Shown here piece after piece: positions 1 to 11,167 of a stretch of DNA of 64,000 nucleotides. The stretch comes from Anniella stebbinsi. Its lineage: Eukaryota; Chordata; Lepidosauria; Squamata; Anniellidae. The notes beneath the pieces are model-generated. The model ran no database searches and had not been told where the DNA came from. It saw only the letters and a list, made by a program, of their open reading frames with translations. How positions within the stretch are numbered: position 1 is the first letter of the stretch; every line of letters begins with the position of its first letter. A program made the position numbers and the translations under genes. The DNA is taken from the NCBI GenBank assembly GCA_029215795.1, contig JARDYH010000002.1, forward strand, positions 47,600,001-47,664,000, written 5' to 3'.

Positions 1-198
1 TTCAAATGACACAAATAACAATATTTTCCATTATTTAATTTTAATTTTCTCAAATATGCTTGCAAAAATCAAGATTTATAAAAGGAAAAAAATGTTTGCC
101 ACTTGACAATAGTCAGCCAGTATAGAGCTATGACAGAATGATAACCAGTGGTCATTTAAAGTCTTGAGACTTTTTGAAATGGGTTGGACACAGAACTA
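1..198. other. AT-rich stretch, nothing recognised
   Basis: AT-rich DNA with no repeat family or coding signal that I can name. Confidence 0.5.
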
Positions 199-300
199 GG
201 CTAAATCTACACTAGTGATTTTTATTGGTATTGAAGTGACTGATAACTGTTCGGGCACATTACACATTCTGTATACTGCTTTTCTAGCATTATTTCCCAC
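199..300 (+). repeat. TE-F remnant
   Basis: A diverged copy of the TE-F element. It keeps the order ctacact, ttggtattgaagtg, ctgataactgtt, cacattctgtatactgctt seen in the copies at 6488, 49566 and 54491. Both ends are eroded and no target duplication is visible. Confidence 0.6.
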
Positions 301-321
301 TTTTTATTCCATATGATCCAA

Positions 322-815
322 AATCATAGAATCATAGAATAGTAGAGTTGGAAAGGGCCTATAAGGCCATCAAGTCCAACCCCCTGCTCAATGCCGGAAT
401 CTACTTTAAAACACACCTGACAGATGGCTGTCCAGCTGCCTCTTGAATGCCTCTAGTGTGGGAGAGCCTACGTCCTCCTTAGGTAATTGGTTCCATTGTC
501 ATACTGCTTTAACAGTTAGGAAGTTTTTCCTGATGTCCAGTCAGAATCAGGCTTCCTATAACTTGAGACCATTATTCTGTGTCCTGCACTCTGGAATGAT
601 CGAGAAGAGATCCTGGCCCTCCTTTGTGTGACAATCTTCCAAGTATTTGAAGAGTACTATCATGTCTCCCCTCAATCTTCTCTTCTCCAGGCTAAACATG
701 CCCAGTTCTTTCAGTCTCTCCTCATAGGGCTTTGCTTCCAGATCATCCTCGTTGCCCTCCTCTGAACCTCCTCCAGCTTGCCTGCATCCTTCTTGAAGCG
801 TGGTGCCCAGAACTG
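322..815 (-). mobile_element. CR1 LINE 3' end
   Basis: On the plus strand this begins with repeated catagaat units, which is the reverse complement of the ATTCTATGA repeats that end CR1 retrotransposons. The CR1 body follows (agtccaaccccctgctcaat, then ggaagtttttcctgatgtcc). The copy is 5'-truncated at about 815, as is usual for CR1, and carries no intact reverse-transcriptase frame. The family call rests on recognition of the CR1 tail. Confidence 0.9.
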
Positions 816-1297
816 CAACAGATGTCATTGTGTGCACTACGAGGTATGAATGCACAGGGGGGATATAGCGTCACCATGATGGGATCATATTGATATGGCA
901 TGAAGTGTAGCTCTGGCCCCAGTATCCCTGCTATAGGTACTTCTGTTTATAGTCCATCTTTCTCCTTCCCCAGTCAGGGCCAGCTCTAGGTTTTGGTGGG
1001 CCTTGGCCAAGTCGCCACCAACAATTCACCACATGGGCAGCCTGGGAAGAAAGCAATGGTCCCTCATGAAGTGTTAATTTAGCATGGTAAAAATGGTTTA
1101 GTATTAGCCCAGTGAAAGCTGTTGGGGATGGGAAACTTGTTTTGGTTGTTATTGTGTGTGGTTTTTTTTAACTGTGTATATATTGGGGTTCTGTATAGAA
1201 ATGTGACAAACGGAGTGTTCTTTTTTGCATTTCATGGTCTTGCTTACACTCCACCGTTAATAAAAAAATTCGCCTTGATGAAAATGTTTTCATCATG
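816..1297. other. No recognised feature
   Basis: No coding signal. A gggccagctctagg segment near 976 resembles segments near 25018 and 48060 and may be part of a diverged repeat. Confidence 0.4.
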
Positions 1298-1419
1298 CAT
1301 CTGATGAAGTGTACTCTAGTAGTCTGTGAAAGAGTATTCCACAATAAATGTGTTAAGCTGCCACAGGACACTTTGTTCTGTTTGCTACAACAGACCAACA
1401 CAGCTACCCCTGTGGAATG
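1298..1419 (+). repeat. Old amniote interspersed repeat
   Basis: Carries the landmarks catctgatgaagtg, acaataaatgtgttaa, gctgccacaggac and gaccaacacagctacccctg. I recognise these from a dispersed repeat seen in several reptile genomes. I cannot assign its class with certainty. Confidence 0.6.
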
Positions 1420-2546
1420 TATTCTCTGTTTCTGACCTTTTTGACAGAATGGGGAACAGAGATCCATGACTAGAGGTACATTCCTCCTAAGCTGCCTTTA
1501 GCAAATATAACGTATTGATTTGTGCTTTCAACTGCTTTAAGATGCTCTGTAGAGGTTTTTTTTTTTAAGTGCAGTCTTTCCTTTAAATTGCAAACAATAA
1601 CAAAAAGACACAATAATCAAGATAAAATGCTTCTGCCTTTGAGGCTACCTAAGATCTTGATTTTTGTATGGTGTCTGGGAGGTGGACAGTCATATCTGGA
1701 AACAGAACATTAGATTAAATGGATGACCCTTTGATCCTTCTCGCAATATAGTTCTATGAAACATATCACTCTCACAAACTGTACTTTAAGTTTTTCATCT
1801 TATGCCAATTCACACTTTTTACCTGAAATGGTAACATCCACATGCAGTTGTTTATTACCATATTTTCATGCAAGATATGTGAAATAATCCCCATGTGGAA
1901 AAACCTGAAAGTTATCACTGAAAATATGAGTTTCAAGCATATTCTCTGGCTACTTCTGTGGAGTGTTGTTGTTGCTTTCAACAGCAGCATTTTCACACCG
2001 TGGCCTCTTGCGTGAAAACAAGGAGATAAAGCCATTGCACAAAAGGTTTTACTGCCTCAAAAACAAATGTACAAAGTCTGCCTTATTTAGAGGCTCTAGA
2101 CTAATAGGGGTCTTACAGAGCATACTGAAAGCACAATCAGAACACCTTAAGAAAACAAGGAAAGAAGTGTTCCTGTGGGAAAATGTCTTCTAGATTTCAC
2201 ATTCCAGCTCTGATTCAGCAATGGTTTCCGTGTGTGCTGGCTTGGATCAGTTATGAGGAAAGAGGAAAGTGACAGATGCTAGTGATTAAGGTATTTTTCC
2301 CACTTCCAAAACCACCCTGATTTCACCAAACAGAGATATACTCTTGGATCGAAACCATGCCACATGTACCCTGCAAATGAACATCCAAGGACTTCCTTTC
2401 TTAATTTCTTTTTTTCTTTCTTTCTTATTTAAAACATTGCTATCCTTCTTTCCTTGAAAAGACTTCACCGTGTCTAAGAACAATAAAATTTAATTAGAAA
2501 ACAAATTAACAGCAAAACCTTTCAGTTCAACATGTTCCGTTGAGGG
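1420..2546. other. No recognised feature
   Basis: Unique-looking, AT-rich DNA. Frames here are short and lack any protein signature. Confidence 0.45.
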
Positions 2547-3823
2547 TTTCTTTTTCCATTGAGTTTCTCATTTTCAGTTTCAAGTTTGCCTGATCAGAGA
2601 GTTTTACGCATAGCCTTGTCAAAATGTAATCAAATTCAATTAACAACAACAAAAAAAGACTTTCAGTTTAACATGTTGCATTAAGGATTTTCCATGTTCA
2701 CTCAAGCTCCAAAATGCCAGTAACTTACAGCTGTTAAGGACCATGCCCTTAACAGATGTGTTTAGGCAATGTGGATATGGTATTGTATCCTACATTGTGG
2801 CTAATTCCAGCTTCACCACTGCCTTGGAACTGAACAGCTGTCAGTGACAGAGTGGTGGACTGATGTCACAGATTTATCTGTTTATTGGAATAGACACTTG
2901 CCATTGAAGCTATATTTCTTCCCCCACATTGGGGGAAGATAAGTAAACTTGGGGAAGCGATTATAGAGGTTGGAGAGCAACAAATTCCATGATGAGGTAT
3001 GAGAAATGAACCTATGTTGAGCAGAATTGGTTTTCTATCCTTAAATGGCAGGTCTGGTTATTAAAGCAAACAAAAACTGACCTGGGGCCAAGAACCTTGC
3101 ACTCTCTGATCCGCAAATCGACTCCACAAACTCTTCTGGTGACTCACTTAGGAGGAAAGTCCACTCCACACATGTTCAAAGGTATGTTATGTTCATAGCT
3201 TGCATATCACAGAGCTGGTCCCTAACATGGCAAAGGATTACAGCAATGCTACTCTGAATAGGGACTGCCCAACGCAGTGTACCTCCATGTGCAATGTTGT
3301 GCTGGCACGAGCACAACATTAGGCTCCAATCTGTCCATTCATTCACTTAATTAGTTCAAAAGAAAGTTGCCTTAAAATGCTTTACCTGTAACCGGAGGTT
3401 AGACTGGATGATCTTCAAAGTCCTTTCCAACTGTTATCATTCTTTGTGGACGGTAATAGTTGTCAGCTGGAAATTTGTAGCATGGAATAGTAGCTTTAGT
3501 TGCGTAGACTCCAGGTGTCTATTCCAATGACACCACTCTGCAACTGTCAGCTAAGGTAGAAGAGAAGCTGGAATTAGCCACAAGATAGGCTACCATGCCA
3601 CATCCATATTGCCTAAATGCATTTGTTAAGAGTGTGGCCCTTAACAGCTGTAATTTCCTGGCATTTTGGAGCTTGAGGGAACATGGAAAACGCTTAACAC
3701 AACAAGTTAAACTGAAAGGTGTTTTTTTTTTAAAAAATGATTATGTTTTGGTGAGGCTATGCATAAAACTCTCTGATTAGGCAAACCTGAAACTGCAAAT
3801 GAGAAACTCAATGGAAAAAGAAA
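2547..3823. mobile_element. TE-M: foldback element with ~350-bp inverted arms
   Basis: The left arm (about 2547-2915) is repeated in reverse complement in the right arm (about 3480-3823). Matching landmarks are ttctttttccattgag at 2547 against ctcaatggaaaaagaa ending at 3822, and ggaatagacac at 2887 against gtgtctattcc at 3515. The arms enclose about 560 bp with no coding frame. A small hairpin, CTTCCCCC-GGGGGAAG, sits near 2918-2938. The arm length suggests a foldback-type DNA transposon. No target duplication is clear, because the right edge runs into a GAA microsatellite. Confidence 0.75.
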
Positions 3824-3828
3824 GGTAG

Positions 3829-3879
3829 AGAAGAAGAAGAAGAAGAAGAAGAAGAAGAAGAAGAAGAAGAAGAAGAAGA
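3829..3879 (+). repeat. (GAA)n microsatellite
   Basis: A nearly perfect GAA tract directly after the right edge of TE-M. It runs in frame into the LINE fragment that follows. Confidence 0.95.
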
Positions 3880-3979
3880 CCTCCAGAAACTGGGCCTACC
3901 AGAATACATCCACACCAACATCCAGAAAGCAGTCATAATTAAAACATGCTCAATCGTCAGGAAATTCCTGAATCAATAA
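3875..3979 (+). pseudogene. R4/Dong-like LINE ORF, C-terminal scrap
   Basis: One frame, entered from the GAA tract, reads about 34 codons to a TAA at 3977-3979. It contains GLPEYIHTNIQKAVI and TCSIVRKFL. This resembles the extreme C-terminus of R4/Dong-type LINE proteins known from lizards, where a short Leu-Gly-Leu-Pro segment precedes an Ile/Gln-Lys-Ala helix. Everything upstream, including the reverse transcriptase, is missing. About 90 bp of likely 3' UTR follow. The family assignment is from memory and is tentative. Confidence 0.5.
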
Positions 3980-4735
3980 AAGATAGCATGACTTGGCACA
4001 GCCCATCATGTCCATCTAGAAAAATCGCCATGAGCGAGAAAGAGATACATAACTATAATAAGAAATCAGGGCCAACCAACATTACTTTATTATTTTTACT
4101 CTAGAGTAGGCACAGAGTGCCATATCTAGATTGGGCCTTTATCATGGAGGATGGGGGTTAAATCTTCCCCCATTATGGACCTGATCCAAATGGGGGCCCA
4201 CACCTGCAACTCCTCTTGTAAAATAGTGATCCATTTGATTTATGGATCCATATTTTGCAATAGAAATTACAGGCACAGGAGGGCCTGATCCAGTGTGCGG
4301 GGCTGGCGGGGGAATTGCAGCCTTAGTTGTGTGAAAGATGAGTATCTGTTATGCTTGGTAGCATCAGGTAGAGAAGATGGCCAACCTCAGTCCTCTTGCT
4401 GTAGCTGATGAACAAAGCTTTGCGTTTGGTCCTTTTGCTTGCAAAAACATACCATTTTTGCAACAGGTCAGGGAGAGAAATATGTCTGGTGGGGGAGCTT
4501 TCTTTTTCCTGGATTTCAGGAGCCACTTGAATAGATTCCCCAGTTTTGAGCAACGACTCTCCAATGTGCAAAGTGTAGGCTTTTTAGGATGACCTACTTC
4601 CGGAAGTGTGGTGCCAGATGTCCCCTGCTTGAAAATACCAGCACTGACATTACAAGCACCACCACTACTTGTTTATGTGGTAATCAGCTGTCACCTTGTC
4701 TGTTCTTATTTGAATTTGCCTGGCTTTTGACCTAG

Positions 4736-4736
<1 letters not shown>
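3980..4736. other. LINE 3' UTR remnant, then unrecognised DNA
   Basis: The first ~90 bp are probably the R4-like 3' UTR. The rest shows no repeat or gene that I can name. Confidence 0.4.
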
Positions 4737-4795
<59 letters not shown>

Positions 4796-4796
4796 G
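4737..4796 (+). repeat. (TG)n(AG)n compound microsatellite
   Basis: About 18 TG units pass directly into about 11 AG units. Confidence 0.98.
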
Positions 4797-5672
4797 GTGG
4801 GTGGGAGGGAGTCTGTATAAGAAATGAGACAGAGAAATGAGCCCACACCTTCCTTAAGCCAGAGAAATTTTGTGAAAGGACATCAGTCAAACACAGTCTT
4901 CGAAGGAAGAGAGAATGCTTGATCTCTACAGCACTGTTTTGAGAAACCAGAATACACTTCTTAAGCGCTCTGAGAATTCGCACGGATCACACTTTATGCC
5001 TAAGGTTAGAAGAAATGTCAATTCTCCTCAGTAAGAAAAGGGGATTAAAACAATCTCTCTCACCACTACCCCTGTCTTTTTCTCCCCCACCTTTTCCTGG
5101 ACAAATCTGTCAAACGGCTTGCCTGTGTTCTCCTTTAGGGAATCTGGATTCTTTCAGTTCCATGAACACTATTCAGTCTACTCTGTATTTCCTGACAAGA
5201 GTGGCTAATTGACCTTTGCTTTCATAGCCAGCTGATCCCTGAACATAGCAAGCTCAATGAAAGGTTTAAACCAAGATCTGTTTATTCCAAGCTTATGATG
5301 TGAGCATTAATGCTCTCGTCTATTTGAGTTTATTCACCATTATTATGTTTTTAAAAATAAACACCACTGCTTGACTTATAACTGATACGAAAAGTAGAAA
5401 GCCCCATTATTTCAGTCCTGTTAGTAAATTTCAAACCAAGCTTCTTCTTTCTCTTTTTGACATAACATGGGATGTGATCGACACAAAGAATACAGAGAAT
5501 GAGAGTGGGGGAGTATACTAGTCATGGGTCCTTTGTGCTAAACTCAAAGCCCAAATTCCAGAAAAGGCTGCAATAATCCTCCCATTTTCAAAAGCTGCTG
5601 ATCTCTGATGTATTTTGAAGGCATGAGTGGTGCATTTCTCACCAAATTCACTGGTGGCATCGGAGCGAAAAA
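4797..5672. other. No recognised feature
   Basis: Unique-looking DNA with only short chance frames. Confidence 0.45.
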
Positions 5673-6325
5673 AGATCTACACCAAGCAGGATATAACACT
5701 TTGGCAAAGTCTACACCATCCATTTATCCCGGGGTCAGCTAGAGATCATCCCTGTGTGTCCAAATGATGCACAGGGGATCCTGGGGTCAACCAAGGATGA
5801 CCACTCACTTCCCCCTTTATCCAAAATTTCCCACAGTCCTGGGATAACTCCAAGGACCGTGGGTGGTGTGGCCAGTGCCCCCAGGTCGTCCCTCCTCCCT
5901 GTGAATAGCGGGGCTCTTTAGATGGGCACGGAGCTGCACAGGATGACTCCATGCCCATCGGGGGGGGGGAGCAACTTTGCCATCCCCAGGATGGCTGCCA
6001 GCGCTTTTGTTTTAAGTTTGTTTTTTACTTACTTTTCTGAGGATTGAGGCTGCGCAATTGCACAACTGGCTCTACCTTCCAAAAAAACCCACGCATGCTG
6101 TGCCAGACAACCCTCTTTCCTTCTGGGATGTCGAGCTGGCGTTTGGACACTGTGGGAAGATCCTGGAAGCCGGAAAACCCAAGATCCTCCCCCTGTTCCA
6201 GAAGGCTCATAGATGTAGATGAGCCCTTTGAAAGCAGTTTGAAAATGGTATATGGAATGTGTCATGAGCCCCAACAGTTGTTAGTACCGTTATAAACCAT
6301 TCTAAAGCAGTAGTGTTGATCCTGT
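5673..6325 (-). mobile_element. TE-F copy split by TE-G
   Basis: The left part (5673-5703) reads agatctacaccaagcagg, then ataacactttg. The element resumes at 6226 with ctttgaaagcag and runs to about 6325. Joining the two parts reproduces the uninterrupted order of the copy at 49566. The interruption is the TE-G element, so this TE-F insertion is older. Confidence 0.85.
5704..6225 (+). mobile_element. TE-G copy 1, nested in TE-F
   Basis: A GC-rich element of 522 bp, flanked on both sides by CTTTG (5699-5703 and 6226-6230), a 5-bp target duplication. It begins GCAAAGTCTACACC and ends in the inverted form ATGTAGATGAGCC. Landmarks shared with the other copies are tgtccaaatgatgcacagg, a CCCACAGTCCTGGG block, a cggagctg/catgcccat block and ccatccccaggatggc. 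It has no coding frame of note. It is a non-autonomous DNA transposon; the superfamily is uncertain. Confidence 0.85.
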
Positions 6326-6487
6326 CTCAGAGGTCCTTCAGTGACCTTGATCTGCTTTCCATGAACCTTCAGGAAAAGAGAAGATACAGAAACCCCTAGC
6401 TTTTCAAAAGAGAACAAGAGTATGCTTTTGGGGACCTCCTTAATAGTTGTGAACCAACGTTACTTGCAAGAAATGTTGCAACAGGGG

Positions 6488-6604
6488 CAGGATCTACACT
6501 ACTGCTTTATAATGGCATTGAAGTGCACTGACAACTGTTGGGGCCCATGACACATTCCATATACTGCTTTCAAAGTGTTATACCCTGCTTGGTGTAGATC
6601 TGGC
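6488..6604 (+). mobile_element. TE-F copy, complete
   Basis: A 117-bp element starting GGATCTACACTACTGC and ending GCTTGGTGTAGATCTGGCC. The ends are inverted copies (GATCTACAC / GTGTAGATC). Its body matches the copies at 5673, 49566 and 54491. It is too short to code for protein. Confidence 0.8.
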
Positions 6605-6894
6605 CAAAGAGTGCTTCTGTTCCATATTGCAGCCATAGGGGCTTTTCGCAGGAGCGAGAATGCAGATTTATCAGCATTCTCGCTTACAATGAGAGCCAAG
6701 GCTGAAAGATAGTGGTTTGCCCTATGCCAACTAAAGACATCATAGCTGATGTGAGATCTGAACCAGGGTTTTCCTCACTCATAGCTCACACTTGTCATGG
6801 TGAGAGGAAGCTAGTTTTGCTTGATAATGCTCAAACAACATTTAGGTGGTTTGCAAAATGACAGTTTCTGTTTGTGGGACTTAGTCCAGGAAAG

Positions 6895-6990
6895 TTTATT
6901 TATTTATTTATAAAATATTTGTATCCCACCCTCTTATCACTGGGATCTCAGGGCAGTGCACAGATTCCTTTTGCTATCAGCAGGTGGGGC
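6895..6990 (-). repeat. LINE/SINE 3' tail fragment
   Basis: Starts with TTTATTTATTTAT, then gtatcccaccctc and gggatctcagggcag. This is the reverse complement of the 3' tail shared by squamate CR1/L2-type LINEs and their SINEs. TE-A inserted just downstream. Confidence 0.65.
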
Positions 6991-7002
6991 TGGAACTCAA
7001 AG

Positions 7003-7192
7003 GGCCTGTTCAGGTGTCATGCTAAGCCATGGTTAGGCTGCTATCCCTTTTGCAGCAAATGGGTAGTGTGTGTCTTTAAACCATGGTTATGTAGCCTCCA
7101 TGGTTAGGAAAGGTTCAGACAACACGCTAAAGCCATAATGTTTAGCTCAAAATGCTGAATCACTGTGGTTTAGCGTGTTATCTCAACAGGGA
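7003..7192 (+). mobile_element. TE-A copy 1
   Basis: A 190-bp palindromic element flanked by CAAAG at 6998-7002 and 7193-7197. It begins GGCCTGTTCAGGTG and ends in the inverted equivalent. Landmarks are gctaagccatggttaggctg, atgtagcctccatggttagg and ataatgtttagctcaaaatg. Arms of about 40 bp pair with each other. It is a non-autonomous MITE. A 5-bp duplication fits hAT5-like or related transposases. Confidence 0.88.
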
Positions 7193-7401
7193 CAAAGTGA
7201 TCCCCATGGCCAGAGCAGCCATGTTCTTTGATCTGTGAAACTCCAATCATGCAACGTATATTTGAAATTAGGGAACTGCAATGAGCAGTGTTAAAAGCAA
7301 CAAAAAGGAGTTTGCACATATTCGGGGTAACTTTTAAAAATCAGCTAACATATTCAAAGGTTGAGCTAGGGATGCTTGAGGATTTAATTGGGTCTGCATT
7401 A

Positions 7402-7541
7402 GGGTGACCAGATAAAATCCAGGTCAGGGCTCATGTAACTTTAACAGTTGTAGAGAAAAGGGAATTTCAGCCAGTGTCATTTGTATGCAATGAGTTCCTG
7501 GTGAAATTCCTCTTCTTCACAACAGTTAAAGGTGCAGGCAC
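7402..7541 (+). mobile_element. TE-H copy 1
   Basis: Begins AGGGTGACCAGATAAAATCC and runs through actttaacagttgtagaga and gaatttcagccagtgtcatt to cacaacagttaaaggtgcag. The far terminus is missing. The gaccagataaaatccagg variant of the terminus recurs in reverse at 20415-20437, so these two copies belong to one subfamily. Confidence 0.8.
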
Positions 7542-7555
7542 TAAATACATTTAGA

Positions 7556-7723
7556 CTACAATACTATACCCCTTTCCTGGGAGTAAACCTCATTGAATGC
7601 AATGACACTTACTTCTGAGTAGACATGTATAGGATCACATTGAGTGACCGCAATCCTAAACACACATACCTGGGAATAAGTCCCACTGGACTCAATGGGA
7701 CTTATGTCCAAGTAGGATCGCAC
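7556..7723 (+). repeat. Squamate interspersed repeat, two tandem units
   Basis: Two head-to-tail diverged units, each with the order caatcctatac, cctgggagtaa, tggacttacttctgagtag, ataggat. I recognise this as a very common lizard repeat of unknown class. Fragments recur at 59751-59815 and 37737-37776. Confidence 0.7.
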
Positions 7724-7860
7724 ACTTAGCGATACATGATTTGTGAAAATACATGTTCAAAAATATGTTTAAATACTTATTTTAATATAATTTTTTGTAT
7801 AAATTTATTTTGGGATTTTTAAATAAAAAATCATGGATAAATACAGTAAAACAGACTTAT

Positions 7861-8144
7861 AGCTCCATCAGACGAGTGTTTTATTGAATACTCGTTACTG
7901 GGCACTCATGGATTTTCACGGGTCCTTCTCACAACGTCATCTGCCTCCCACCCCTTCTAGCCTTCTTCACACCACAAAAAAAGACCCCAGTAAGTCTGAC
8001 TTATTTTTAAAGATGAAAGTTGACGCTATCTCCTCCTGTGTGCAGGAGAAACAACACAATCAAAACGGTCCACTGAATGGGCTACGTGGGCAGAGAAACG
8101 ATGGTAAGCAAACGTGATTACCCCCCACCCCCTGTGATGACGCT
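7861..8144 (+). mobile_element. TE-K copy 1
   Basis: A 284-bp element between two CTTAT repeats (7856-7860 and 8145-8149). Ends are AGCTCCATCAGACG and TGATGACGCT. Landmarks are ttactgggcactcatgg, ccagtaagtctgacttattt and acggtccactgaatgggc. It is non-coding and non-autonomous. Confidence 0.85.
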
Positions 8145-8149
8145 CTTAT

Positions 8150-9707
8150 ACATGAATACATGTAAAAGTGATGCACTGGAAATATACTGATCCATCCCAA
8201 GGATGAGCCATTGCATTAAAATATTGATTCTGGGAATGAATTCTGATGAGCTCCAGTTCAAATGTAGCCATGAAATGTCTATGTAAAGTGGGATCTTTGT
8301 CAACATCTGGTTCCAGTCCCTGATATTTTTCCTCACCATGTAAACTTTGACTCTCTTTTAATTCCCCTTAAAACAGACACACACACATACTGTTCCTCCC
8401 ATCAAGATCTCAAACAGGAAATTAGAATGAGAATACCCTGAGAAATTTAAATGAAACCATTTTCTCCACCCACCTCCATACAGGACACCTATTTCAACTA
8501 GCCAGATGTTGACAGCTCCCAAATATGAGACAGCTGGTTCAGCAACCCCCAGGGATAACTGCTCCAAAAAGCACTTCTTCGCAGCACACATCCAGAATCT
8601 TTGAGCTAATTATCAGGGTTGGGATTCTCAACTTAATCATCACTACTAAGTCTCTAGAGTGCAGAGGAATCAAAGAACTAACCCCTGCCTTGCTGAATTG
8701 AGCATGCAGCAAAAGTGCAAAAGTCCAATGCAATTATCAGCTGAGCAACCTTGCGTATGGGAAGCAGCGTGTTCTGGAGCAACTGCAGAAGCATAAGCTT
8801 TAAAGAACACACTCAAACCACAATTAAAGAAAAAGAAAAGAGCTGCTCATTTACAGAAACTAAAGCACTGTGTTCATTAAAAAGTCCCAAAGAGGACAGA
8901 ATTCATCTTTTTCCTTGTTTTAATGTCAGTTTGTACTGGGCTCTCTCTATGAGCAGATTCTTTCTCTTATTGTACATAAACAGTAGGAGAAAGACAGCTA
9001 GTTATTTCCCCAGATGACAATAACTTCTATACAGAGCACATAGATTCCAGTTAAATTAAAAACAAACTCAGGTGGAACACATACAATAATTTCTCTCCAT
9101 CATCCTCATTAACTTTCAGTTTGACAGGAAATCCTGTCACTGTTATTTTAGCTCTCTCTCTCCTACATTTGATTTCACATTTGACACAAGCTTTTGCCAA
9201 TAGATATCAGCCTTTATTTGCAAATAACCCAAGTACAGCATATCATGCACCGCTGTGCTGCCAAAATGTTAAGGGTCTAATTAGTTTGTAGCTATTCTGC
9301 AGGATGTTTTCTTAAAGACAAATACCCACATGTTTGCATAGTGTATATCAGCACCAGGGAATCAATGCCAGGTAAAAGTTGGCCTGGATGCTTTGAGAAT
9401 GGAACCTTAGATAAATATTAGATTTACAAAAATCACCTAGCAAGGTGAAAATATAAACTTCTTGGAGCATGTCAGCATTAAATTGCATTTTCTTGTGGAA
9501 ATTCTAGCTATCTGAATGGAAAATCTTTCTGGAGTATGTACAGTAAATTAGTTGTGCTTTCAGGAGAATGATATTTGCTACATCCATTTGCAGATGTTCA
9601 CCCAATGTGATGCTACTTTTCTTTATAGAACAAATCAGTATGCACTTATTACTGGCCAACCTTTAAGTGGTAAGGCTTGGGGGAGGGTGGGGGAATCAAT
9701 TCAAATA
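8150..9707. other. No recognised feature
   Basis: Mostly AT-rich, unique-looking DNA. I see no gene or named repeat. Confidence 0.45.
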
Positions 9708-9746
<39 letters not shown>

Positions 9747-9762
9747 GGAGGGAGGGAGGGAA
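9708..9762 (+). repeat. (TG)n(AG)n(GGGA)n compound microsatellite
   Basis: A TG tract, an AG tract and four GGGA units follow one another without a break. Confidence 0.97.
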
Positions 9763-9905
9763 TGAAAGGGATATAAAATTGTTATGTCACTTCCCCAATT
9801 CAGAGAAATCTAAAACTTGGTACCTGCGTAATCCAAAACAACCCTATTACTGAAGTCTGAAATGTCAACATTTTCACTTCTCTGCCTCGGAGTCTGGGCC
9901 ATAGG

Positions 9906-10471
9906 GAGAATCCACAGAGTCCTTTGGAACGTTTTAAAAAGTATTTTAAAACGTTCCAAATAGGTGCGTTCTAAAACGTCTTAGGCCACATTACTGAGTA
10001 CTCACGTTACAGGAGAACAATCTTCCATCTTTAAAGCGATGTGTGCAATCACACGCTGTTCTGCCCTGTCTCTTTCTCTTTCGTTTTTCAATGAATTTAG
10101 GGCAAGACATTGTGGGGGTTGTAGTTCAGTTACACACTTCCTTCTTAGTTCCTCTGTCATTCCCTAGCGAGTATAGGGCTAAGAATTGTGGGTGTTGTAG
10201 TTCACTGGTCCACTTCCTTTTTCTTCCCCACTAATCAACTGTTAAGCATTTGGGCACCAGGAAACAAAGCACTGCCCCCAGGAATCTCAAACGGTAAGGA
10301 AGGACACATTATTTTACTTAAAACGATTTATTAAAAGTGAAACCGTTGTATATAACTGAAGTGAGTTTTAAAAAACCTCAGATATACAACATTATAAGGA
10401 GTGCGTCATGTGGCCCAAAGAGTTTTCATAACCCTTATAAAACGTCAAAAAACTCGTGTGTAGATAGGCTA
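9906..10471. mobile_element. Foldback element related to TE-F
   Basis: Inverted arms at about 9906-10010 and 10385-10471 share ggccacat plus actc and acgttttaaaa-like segments. The right end, gtgtagataggct, is the same terminus as the perfect palindrome at 62284. The left arm holds a perfect hairpin: 17-bp arms at 9923-9939 and 9944-9960 around a 4-nt loop. The middle has two diverged ~50-bp direct repeats (about 10098 and 10173), each with attgtgggNgttgtagttca. No protein is visible. Confidence 0.55.
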
Positions 10472-10689
10472 ATAGTCTGCCTCCCTGAAGCAGTCAGTAT
10501 TTGAGCACACAACATGGCAAAGTGCAGGCAGGAACAACATGCTTCACACGCTTTAAAAGGTTCATTTGAAAGGAAGGAGTTTTGCAGTAGCCTTGGTCCT
10601 CTGTCAGCTGTCGTTCTGTCAGGATACCTAAACTGTTTCCATTCAAGCTGGTCATGATAAAACTGAAACTTTAAGAACTGGTGCCTTGG

Positions 10690-10848
10690 CTTGCGTTTTT
10701 TTCTTCTCCCTCTCCATCCCCCTTTCCTTGTGTATCACCCTTTTAGATTATAAGTCTGGAGCCAGACACTGTCTAACTTCTGATATTTGTAAGCCATTCT
10801 GGGAGCCTTGTGGAGTAAAAAAAATTGCTCCAAATGAATAAATCAATT
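10690..10848 (+). repeat. LINE/SINE 3' tail fragment
   Basis: Contains ttttagattataagtctgga, a degenerate gtaagccattctgggagcc and a terminal aatgaataaat. It matches the tail type also seen at 18777 and 19457. Confidence 0.6.
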
Positions 10849-11110
10849 GTCTTATGCGTAGGTCTTTCCCTATCCCACAGCTTTCTAATTCCAGGGTAGC
10901 TTGAGCACCTGTATCTTCTTGCCAAGGAGAATTTTGCCACATATCAGGTGCATATGTGTGGTAGAATGGCTGTCTGTATCCACTTGTATGCATTTAAAAA
11001 CAGCTATTGATATGTCTGGTTCTAAATGCACAAAGTTTAAAAGTTAAGATGCAAAGAAAGAAAGCTTGTTTATCCACATAAATTATATGAGGTATAAAGT
11101 CGCTTGGATC

Positions 11111-11114
<4 letters not shown>

Positions 11115-11141
<27 letters not shown>
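11115..11141 (+). repeat. (TG)n microsatellite
   Basis: About 13 TG units. Confidence 0.97.
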
Positions 11142-11167
11142 CCGATGAGACTGATTTCCCATGGCAG

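Noticed and set aside
3829..3879. Polyglutamate-coding exon
   Set aside because: The GAA run is a microsatellite leading into a LINE scrap. Nothing upstream supports an exon.
4377..4592. Short frames on both strands near 4.4 kb
   Set aside because: Three overlapping frames of 66-82 codons on both strands with no shared features; chance.
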